Positions 59,182 through 64,000 of a stretch of 64,000 nt of DNA are shown here, in pieces. Position numbers and translations under genes: made by a program. The notes below the pieces were generated by a model that saw nothing but the letters and a program-made list of their open reading frames with translations, had not been told where the DNA came from and searched no databases. The DNA comes from SVTX01 sp045660325 (GTDB lineage: Bacteria; Bacillota; Clostridia; Oscillospirales; CAG-272), in contig JAZRDO010000022.1 of NCBI GenBank assembly GCA_045660325.1, positions 1 through 64,000 on the forward strand, given 5' to 3'. Within the stretch, counting starts at the first letter, position 1; the number at the start of each line of letters is the position of its first letter.

Positions 59182-59210
59182 ATTATATCATATTTTCCTG
59201 TATTTGTCTA
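59182..59210 (-). promoter_or_regulatory. Promoter of the ABC exporter operon
   Basis: Minus-strand TAGACA (complement of 59205-59210) and TATAAT (complement of 59182-59187), 17-base spacer. Confidence 0.7.
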
Positions 59211-59232
59211 TATACCGCAGGTAGAATTCAGG

Positions 59233-60204
59233 TCAATTTGAAAGCGTATTTGTAATAATATACTTTTGAAGCGCGAGCAGCCCGCCCTTTACGTAGTAAT
59301 GCGGCAAGGAGTCGGACAAATAAAGCCTTCTTCCGTCGCGGAAGCTAAGCTTAAGCCTGTCTGCTATACTGTTATTTATTCCGGAGCCGAAAACAAAGCG
59401 GTCGGATTCAACGAGGAAAAGCTTGACGTCAAGCAAGGCGGATGCGGAATTGACTATCTTAAAGACAACGTCGCATACCATTTCAGGAGAGATACAGCTT
59501 TCAAGCTTTTCACGCAGCATATTCCCGTCGTTATCTATAAGTACCGAGGGATTGCTTTTGATGACGACTTCATTGCTCACGTAATACGCGAGATTTCTGT
59601 TTCCGATGCAAAGATAATACATACTGTCGGTCGGAAAATGCGAGTCACAGGACGATCTCAAAAGTGAGGACAGGCAGCTCGGCACGTCAAGCGCGAGGGC
59701 GCGGGCACCTGCAAAGCAATCGGAGAATATATCGATAGCCTTGAATTTGAATATATCGTCAGCCTCCGCAAAAATGATTCCAACACCGCTTAATTTGCTT
59801 GCTTTGTCTGAAAACAGGGAACGCGCGCGTTCCGACAGGATGATAAGGTTATCGGTGTCGTCAATAGAGTGATTGTACGCGTAATTCATTTGCGCATAAA
59901 GTCTTCCGCGGGCATCCAAAAGATAAATTGAGTAAATGTTAAACGAAAGATCGGCTATAATAAACCTAAGCTCGTCGGAAATATACAGCTCCTGCGAGCG
60001 ACTCTTTTTGGACTGTCTTTCGTCGATGAGGTATGAATCGGCAAGGCGGGAAATCGCGCGGCATACCGTCATTTCGGTTATACCGCAATATTCCGCGATG
60101 CTTCGTCTTGTGGGATTCTTTATGTTGATTAAGGCATCGGCAATAAGGGACGCGGTCGGTCTTTTCGTCTCTCGCGCTGCCGACGTTGATTGTAAGTGCT
60201 TCAT
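59233..60204 (-). CDS. Winged-helix regulator with degenerate ROK-type domain
   Basis: Predicted transcription regulator of 323 residues. Residues about 15-75 form a helix-turn-helix (RSIAEYCGITEMTVCRAISRLADSYLI) like NagC/XylR proteins. The rest has ROK/ASKHA spacing, but the phosphate loop DIGGTK reads DLSFNIYS, and the ExGH and zinc CxCGxxGC motifs are missing, so sugar phosphorylation is excluded and sugar binding uncertain. Start 60204 follows AGGAAG; the longer frame would place the promoter inside the gene. It is oriented away from rplU and follows the ABC promoter, with no obvious target operator. Confidence 0.72.
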   Translation of the reverse strand: MKHLQSTSAARETKRPTASLIADALINIKNPTRRSIAEYCGITEMTVCRAISRLADSYLIDERQSKKSRSQELYISDELRFIIADLSFNIYSIYLLDARGRLYAQMNYAYNHSIDDTDNLIILSERARSLFSDKASKLSGVGIIFAEADDIFKFKAIDIFSDCFAGARALALDVPSCLSSLLRSSCDSHFPTDSMYYLCIGNRNLAYYVSNEVVIKSNPSVLIDNDGNMLREKLESCISPEMVCDVVFKIVNSASALLDVKLFLVESDRFVFGSGINNSIADRLKLSFRDGRRLYLSDSLPHYYVKGGLLALQKYIITNTLSN

Positions 60205-60237
60205 TTTTTTCTTCCTGCTTGTACTGATATTTACATC

Positions 60238-60266
60238 ATTATATATCAAAAAATCGTATATGTCAA
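60238..60266 (-). promoter_or_regulatory. Promoter of the ROK-like regulator
   Basis: Minus-strand TTGACA (complement of 60261-60266) and TATAAT (complement of 60238-60243), 17-base spacer. Confidence 0.8.
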
Positions 60267-60326
60267 TAAATCGGGGAAAATACCCAAAAAACTTTATAGA
60301 AATTTGTAAAATATGCAAAAAAACTA

Positions 60327-60355
60327 TTGACAAAAGCAGGTCTTAATGATATAAT
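60327..60355 (+). promoter_or_regulatory. rplU operon promoter
   Basis: TTGACA at 60327-60332 and TATAAT at 60350-60355, 17-base spacer, both perfect. Confidence 0.88.
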
Positions 60356-60361
60356 AGGAAT

Positions 60362-60432
60362 GCCGCGTAAAAATGGCTTTTTTAAGTGTGCCTATTTTTG
60401 GTACCGCCATTGTTTAGCGAGACTTATATGAA
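60362..60432 (+). ncRNA. Structured leader of rplU (possible L21 leader)
   Basis: About 85 bases between promoter and rplU contain a stem AATGGC/GCCATT (near 60372 and 60407) closing a loop with GGTACC. Ribosomal-protein L21 leaders are known in Firmicutes at this place and control the operon by feedback. I infer the family from position and folding only. Confidence 0.45.
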
Positions 60433-60447
60433 AGAGAGGTGCTTTTC

Positions 60448-60756
60448 GTGTTCGCAATTATTACAACTGGCGGAAAGCAGTACAAAGTTACAGAGCAGGA
60501 TATTATCTTTGTTGAAAAGCTTAACTGCGCTGAGGGTGAAGAAGTTACATTTGATGTTGTTGCATTGTCAACAGAGACAGGCTTTAAGGCAGGTACTCCT
60601 ACAGTAGAGGGTGCAAGCGTTAAGGGCGTTGTTGTTAAGAACGGCAAGGGCAAGAAGATCTACGTAATGAAGTACAAGTCCAAGAAGAACGAGAAGAAGA
60701 AGATGGGCCACAGACAGCCCTACACAAAGATTCAGATCACAAGCATTGTTGGCTGA
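60448..60756 (+). CDS. rplU: 50S ribosomal protein L21
   Basis: Structural protein of the large subunit, 102 residues. FAIITTGGKQYKV and the C-terminal HRQPYTKIQITSI are diagnostic. The start is a GTG at 60448, chosen because AGAGAGG is spaced eight bases upstream and the family begins with Met-Phe-Ala; another GTG three codons earlier overlaps that site. Confidence 0.97.
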   Translation: MFAIITTGGKQYKVTEQDIIFVEKLNCAEGEEVTFDVVALSTETGFKAGTPTVEGASVKGVVVKNGKGKKIYVMKYKSKKNEKKKMGHRQPYTKIQITSIVG

Positions 60757-60773
60757 TTCTAAAGTGAGTTATT

Positions 60774-61139
60774 ATGACTAAACTCGTTTTTTACAGAAGC
60801 GGTGGAGTTTTCTACGGTTTTAAGGAGCAGGGTCACACTGGTTACGGTGAAGAGGGCGACGACGTGCTTTGCGCGGCGTTATCCGCTATGACGATGCTTA
60901 TAATCAATACTGTTGAGGTCGCTTACGATTCCCATATTGATTATACAATTGATGAGAAGACAACAGACATCCGCATTAAGTCCAAGTCCGCGCTTCCCGA
61001 ATTTGAGGAGGACGAACTCAAGAGATACGCAGTATCGGGTATCTTCTTAGCTTACTACAAGCAGATTGAAGATATGATGGACGAATACTACGACTACCTT
61101 GATCTTACGGTAGTTGACAAACCCTATGACGACGTGTAA
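60774..61139 (+). CDS. prp: Ribosomal-processing cysteine protease Prp
   Basis: Removes the N-terminal leader of ribosomal protein L27. It has 121 residues with the catalytic pair His21 (GHTGYG) and Cys33 (DVLCAALSAM), matching His22/Cys34 of the Staphylococcus enzyme. It lies between rplU and rpmA as in other Firmicutes, and the L27 gene just downstream has the cleavable leader. The acidic C-terminus (DDEYYDYLD-like) is slightly longer than usual. Confidence 0.95.
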   Translation: MTKLVFYRSGGVFYGFKEQGHTGYGEEGDDVLCAALSAMTMLIINTVEVAYDSHIDYTIDEKTTDIRIKSKSALPEFEEDELKRYAVSGIFLAYYKQIEDMMDEYYDYLDLTVVDKPYDDV

Positions 61140-61176
61140 TCGTCGCAGCTAATTAAAATTTTTGGAGGTAAAGATA

Positions 61177-61452
61177 ATGGTAAAGCTTAGTTTACAGTTC
61201 TTTGCTCATAAGAAGGGCGTAGGTTCTACAAAGAACGGTCGTGATTCTGAATCCAAGCGTCTCGGCACAAAGAGAGCAGACGGTCAGGCAGTTCTCGCTG
61301 GTAACATTCTTGTTAGACAGAGAGGAACAGCTATCCGCCCCGGTAACAACGTTGGTATCGGTAAGGATGACACACTCTTCGCGCTTATTGACGGTAAGGT
61401 TAAGTTTGAGCAGAAGGCAGGCAGAAAGCAGGTAAGCGTTTACGCTGACTGA
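61177..61452 (+). CDS. rpmA: 50S ribosomal protein L27 with Prp-cleavable leader
   Basis: Large-subunit protein whose N-terminus reaches the peptidyl-transferase centre; 91 residues. The leader MVKLSLQFFA precedes HKKGVGSTKNGRDS, so Prp should cut after FFA. Start 61177 follows TTGGAGG. Codon use (ACA, GTT, AAG) is that of highly expressed genes. Third gene of the rplU-prp-rpmA operon. Confidence 0.97.
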   Translation: MVKLSLQFFAHKKGVGSTKNGRDSESKRLGTKRADGQAVLAGNILVRQRGTAIRPGNNVGIGKDDTLFALIDGKVKFEQKAGRKQVSVYAD

Positions 61453-61709
61453 TTATGTAACAAAAAGAGGCTTCTTCATTTAGCGAAGAACAAAAGCCAC
61501 TTTATGTTAAAGGACGACAATTAATTTTAAATATAAGTTTTGTCCTTTTTCAAATGACGAAAACCGCCGAGGACTCGGCGGTTTTCCTCATTTTATGTGG
61601 CTTTTTAGTCGCGCTCGAACCTTCTGGCGTACCCTCGTACGCCTACGAACGTTCGATCACGCCTTCTTCATCTAAATGGCGTCCTCTTTTCTCTTAAAAC
61701 GGAGTAATT
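61453..61709 (+). other. Structured intergenic region after rpmA
   Basis: 257 bases without a gene. It holds an AAAGGAC/GTCCTTT hairpin with a large loop (61509-61549), a strong terminator (61561-61590), and a nested hairpin at 61613-61653 (CGAAC/GTTCG outside, GGCGTAC/GTACGCC inside). A GCTTCTTCATTTA-like motif occurs at 61470 and again as CCTTCTTCATCTAAA at 61663. Function unknown. Confidence 0.5.
61561..61590 (+). terminator. Terminator of the rplU operon
   Basis: AAACCGCCGA/TCGGCGGTTT perfect 10-bp stem with a GGAC loop followed by a T-rich stretch. Confidence 0.82.
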
Positions 61710-62384
61710 ATGGATTTTGAAATTCTTTATGAGGATAAATATCTTCTTGTGGCAAATAAGCCGCGCGGGGTGATCTCACAGGATAGTGAGGGAGAGTGCT
61801 TTCCCAAAATGATAAAGGAAAGGCTCGGGCTTGATTATCTCGGCGTAGTGCATCGTCTTGACACGACTACAAGCGGTCTTATACTTTATTCTAAGGACAA
61901 AAGATATACCGGCAAGCTCTCCGAGCTTGTGTCGGGTGGAGATTACTACAAGGAGTATTTGGCGGTCTCAGAGGGTGTCGTACCCTTTGATGAGTGCGAG
62001 AAAAATGCGAGCGGTATGGTTGAGCTTTGCGATTTTCTCTATCACGACAAGGTAAAAAACAAGTCGTTCGTGGTAAGGGGAGAACGTAAGGGTGCGAAAA
62101 AGGCTGTTCTTGAATATAAGACGCTTGATACAAAGGAAAACGCGAAGGGTGAGAGTAAGAGCCTTTTGCGAGTGCATCTAATTACGGGCAGAACGCACCA
62201 GATAAGAGTACAGTTCGGCTCGCGTGGGCATTCTCTTTGTGGAGACGGTAAGTATGGTTCGCGTGATAACGGTTGTGTCTGCGCTCTTCATTCGCACAGA
62301 TGTGAATTTATGCATCCTATATTTAATAAGAAAATTGAGATTGAATGCAAGCCGAAGAATGAATATCCGTGGAATCTGTTTTAA
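61710..62384 (+). CDS. RNA pseudouridine synthase, RluA family
   Basis: Isomerises uridine to pseudouridine in rRNA or tRNA. It has 224 residues, the short form without an S4 domain. The catalytic Asp is in HRLDTTTSG and the conserved TGRTHQIRVQF follows. Specific target cannot be read. GGAG precedes the ATG. Its last 62 bases overlap the convergent amidase gene. Confidence 0.92.
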   Translation: MDFEILYEDKYLLVANKPRGVISQDSEGECFPKMIKERLGLDYLGVVHRLDTTTSGLILYSKDKRYTGKLSELVSGGDYYKEYLAVSEGVVPFDECEKNASGMVELCDFLYHDKVKNKSFVVRGERKGAKKAVLEYKTLDTKENAKGESKSLLRVHLITGRTHQIRVQFGSRGHSLCGDGKYGSRDNGCVCALHSHRCEFMHPIFNKKIEIECKPKNEYPWNLF

Positions 62385-63138
62385 TATAACGCGCAGGGCT
62401 TGAGGCCTGCGCGTTTTTTATATATTCCGCAATGGATTCCGCAATGCTTTTTGACAGCGCGATCTGGTAACCCGAGTCGCAGAGATTTGCCGCCTCGCGC
62501 GGATTTGAGAGAAATCCGCATTCAATAAGCACGGCGGGGCATTGAATTTTACTCATAATATAAATATTATCTCCCGTAGGCTTTGTTTGTCGCTTGTTGC
62601 CCACCTGAAAGAGTGAGTTGTTTCGCTCCTGAATCGTCTTTGCAAGCGGCTGGGAGCAGGGATTATTTTGCGAATACCACACCTGAAGACCCGAATACTG
62701 CGGATCTACGTAGGAATTCATGTGTATGCTTACGAATATTGAATTGGGATTCTCCTCGACTATCTTAAGACGTGCCGCCGCGTCAAGCTTTTTCTTTTGC
62801 CCTTTGTAATTTACGCTCGTGTCGTACAAAAGCTTATCCTCGGTGCGTGTCATTATTACGGAAATACCCATGCTCTCAAGGTCTTTTTTGAGAAATTCCG
62901 CAATTTTGAGATTTAAGTCCTTTTCAAGCGTGCCCGACGGAGTTTGTGTGCCTCCGTCCTCTCCGCCGTGCCCCGCATCAATTATGACCGTGGTATATTT
63001 CTTTTGGGGCTCGGCGGACGTAGGTGTGTCGTCCTTTTTATTTTTGTTTGGAAAGAAATAAATAAGGCATAAAAGAATTATTGCCGAGATGACCGTGAAA
63101 ATGAAAAACTTGAATACAAATGTGCTTTTATCTTTCAT
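62323..63138 (-). CDS. cwlD: N-acetylmuramoyl-L-alanine amidase, CwlD-like, membrane-anchored
   Basis: Zinc amidase acting on peptidoglycan; CwlD proteins make muramic-lactam in spore cortex. It has 271 residues: a membrane anchor (about 7-29), linker, and Amidase_3 domain with zinc ligands in DAGHGG, EKDLN and SIHMNS and catalytic Glu in IECGFLSN. The sequence continues about 30 residues beyond the usual end; this tail lies over the convergent pseudouridine synthase gene. The spore role is inferred; other anchored amidases look alike. Confidence 0.85.
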   Translation of the reverse strand: MKDKSTFVFKFFIFTVISAIILLCLIYFFPNKNKKDDTPTSAEPQKKYTTVIIDAGHGGEDGGTQTPSGTLEKDLNLKIAEFLKKDLESMGISVIMTRTEDKLLYDTSVNYKGQKKKLDAAARLKIVEENPNSIFVSIHMNSYVDPQYSGLQVWYSQNNPCSQPLAKTIQERNNSLFQVGNKRQTKPTGDNIYIMSKIQCPAVLIECGFLSNPREAANLCDSGYQIALSKSIAESIAEYIKNAQASSPARYIKTDSTDIHSSACIQSQFSY

Positions 63139-63194
63139 ATATACTCCGAAAAATGATATATGAAATAATATGAAAAGAGTGTTGTAAATATGAA

Positions 63195-63226
63195 AAAAGC
63201 AGACGGCATTCGCCGTCTGCTTTTAT
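63195..63226. terminator. Bidirectional-looking terminator after the alcohol dehydrogenase
   Basis: AAAAGCAGACGGC/GCCGTCTGCTTTT perfect stem with an ATTC loop. On the minus strand the T run follows directly, so it ends the dehydrogenase transcript. Confidence 0.9.
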
Positions 63227-63227
63227 A

Positions 63228-64000
63228 TTACCAAATGTTTTCAAAAATTTTCTTTACGTCTCGAGCTAAGGGGAGTCTGGGGTTTGAGGGAGTGCATCTG
63301 TCCTTGAGAGCCGCATCCGTCATAGCATCGAGGTGGCGCATATATTCTTCGCGTGTGAGTCCGGGACAAGCCTCGCTGACTCTTGTGGGCATATTCATAT
63401 CCTTCTGCATTCCTCTGATGAGAGAAAGGAGATTTCTTACGGATTCAACGTCGTTATTGGGGTTACCGATACCGAGCTTGCGGGCAAGCTTTGCATATTT
63501 TGCAGCGCTCGCATGGATGGTAGAGGGAGCGACGGATTCGTCCTGCTTGATACCGGAGTTATATTCAATAACAACGGGGAGAAGGATCGAGTTTGCGCGT
63601 CCGTGAGGAATGTGGAACTGTGCGCCGAGCTGGTGAGCCATACCGTGATTAAGACCGAGAGATACTGCGCTGAATGCAATACCTGCGAGGTTGGATGCGA
63701 GATGCATCTTTTCTCTTGCACGAACCTCACCGGTTTCGGGGAATTTATAGGAGCGAACAAGGTATCTTGCGCAGTGTGCGGATGCCTTCTCGCAGTACAT
63801 ATCCGAGGTGTCGTTGGCGTGAATGCTTACGTAAGCTTCGATCGCGTGAGTAAATACGTCCATACCCGTGTCGGCGGTAATGGAAGCGGGAACGCTTCTT
63901 ACCATATCGACGTCGAGGATCGCTTCCTCAGGGAGAAGGTAATCGTCAACGAGAGCGTGCTTTATGTGCTTTTCGGTGTCCGTAATAACCGCGAAAGACG
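63228..64000 (-). CDS. Iron-containing alcohol dehydrogenase, C-terminal part (5' end outside window)
   Basis: NAD(P)H-dependent reduction of an aldehyde to an alcohol, typical of ethanol or butanol fermentation. About 257 codons are visible; the frame is open to base 64000. Metal and active-site segments: TADTGMDVFTHAIEAYVS, GLNHGMAHQLGAQFHIPHGRANSILLP. These match the dehydrogenase half of AdhE and stand-alone Fe-ADHs (BdhA type); with the N-terminus missing the two cannot be separated. Ethanol formation would complement pyruvate formate-lyase. Confidence 0.92.
   Translation of the reverse strand, partial: SFAVITDTEKHIKHALVDDYLLPEEAILDVDMVRSVPASITADTGMDVFTHAIEAYVSIHANDTSDMYCEKASAHCARYLVRSYKFPETGEVRAREKMHLASNLAGIAFSAVSLGLNHGMAHQLGAQFHIPHGRANSILLPVVIEYNSGIKQDESVAPSTIHASAAKYAKLARKLGIGNPNNDVESVRNLLSLIRGMQKDMNMPTRVSEACPGLTREEYMRHLDAMTDAALKDRCTPSNPRLPLARDVKKIFENIW

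Overview
The window reads as a chromosomal segment of a fermentative, low-to-mid GC Gram-positive anaerobe of the class Clostridia, probably a gut commensal. The evidence is near-consensus TTGACA/17 bp/TATAAT promoters, AGGAGG-type ribosome binding sites, lipoproteins instead of an outer-membrane Sus system, a two-subunit GlgC/GlgD pyrophosphorylase, pyruvate formate-lyase under a ZTP (pfl) riboswitch, a 2[4Fe-4S] ferredoxin, a bile-salt-hydrolase-like enzyme and a ribosomal protein L27 carrying the Firmicutes Prp-cleaved leader. I see no prophage, IS element, CRISPR array or integrase. The species is not identifiable from the sequence alone.

Layout. 1-620: 3' end of a cytidine deaminase, then tRNA-Asp, tRNA-Gly and tRNA-Cys. 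725-4191: an FGGY sugar kinase and a secreted 5'-nucleotidase. 4247-18162: starch and maltodextrin use. A secreted pullulanase lipoprotein diverges from cytoplasmic MalQ across a LacI-type operator. An operon follows that encodes a multi-module starch-binding-like lipoprotein, a MalE-type binding protein, MalF, MalG, a secreted GH13 amylase and an unusually long MalK-type ATPase. 18272-24127: an alpha/beta hydrolase, a small Cys-rich protein, a YwaF-like membrane protein, MscL, an SGNH hydrolase and a GH3 beta-glucosidase. 24160-27286: ZTP riboswitch, pflB and pflA. 27386-33695: a GH78-like rhamnosidase, a large cell-surface nuclease and a DUF3737 protein. 33725-43550: housekeeping genes (rsmI, amidase, ligA, flavodoxin, choloylglycine hydrolase family, tRNA-Lys with an odd tandem repeat, ttcA-like, trmN6-like, ferredoxin, ricT, holB). 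43907-56767: an eight-gene glycogen operon, glgB-glgC-glgD-glgA-glgP-GH13-(FolC-like)-pgi. 56924-64000: a small P-loop protein, an ABC-2 exporter, a degenerate ROK regulator, rplU-prp-rpmA, a pseudouridine synthase, a CwlD-type amidase and the end of an iron alcohol dehydrogenase.

How it fits together. Surface pullulanase and amylase trim alpha-glucans. The lipoproteins and the CUT1 ABC transporter import maltodextrins. MalQ, GlgP and the cytoplasmic GH13 enzyme remodel them, and Pgi links the pool to glycolysis. GlgC/D, GlgA and GlgB store the surplus as glycogen. Pfl and the alcohol dehydrogenase handle fermentation.

Most unusual items: (1) a FolC (folylpolyglutamate synthase)-shaped protein that has lost its P-loop, sitting inside the glycogen operon; (2) a 161-bp tandem unit downstream of tRNA-Lys that repeats the 3' end of the tRNA with its CCA and carries hairpins whose stems change in a compensating way between copies; (3) a MalK-type ATPase with about 240 extra C-terminal residues and a MalF with an extended N-terminus; (4) a Gram-positive lipoprotein resembling SusE/SusF at the head of the transporter operon; (5) a strongly expressed-looking 135-residue P-loop protein of unknown function.
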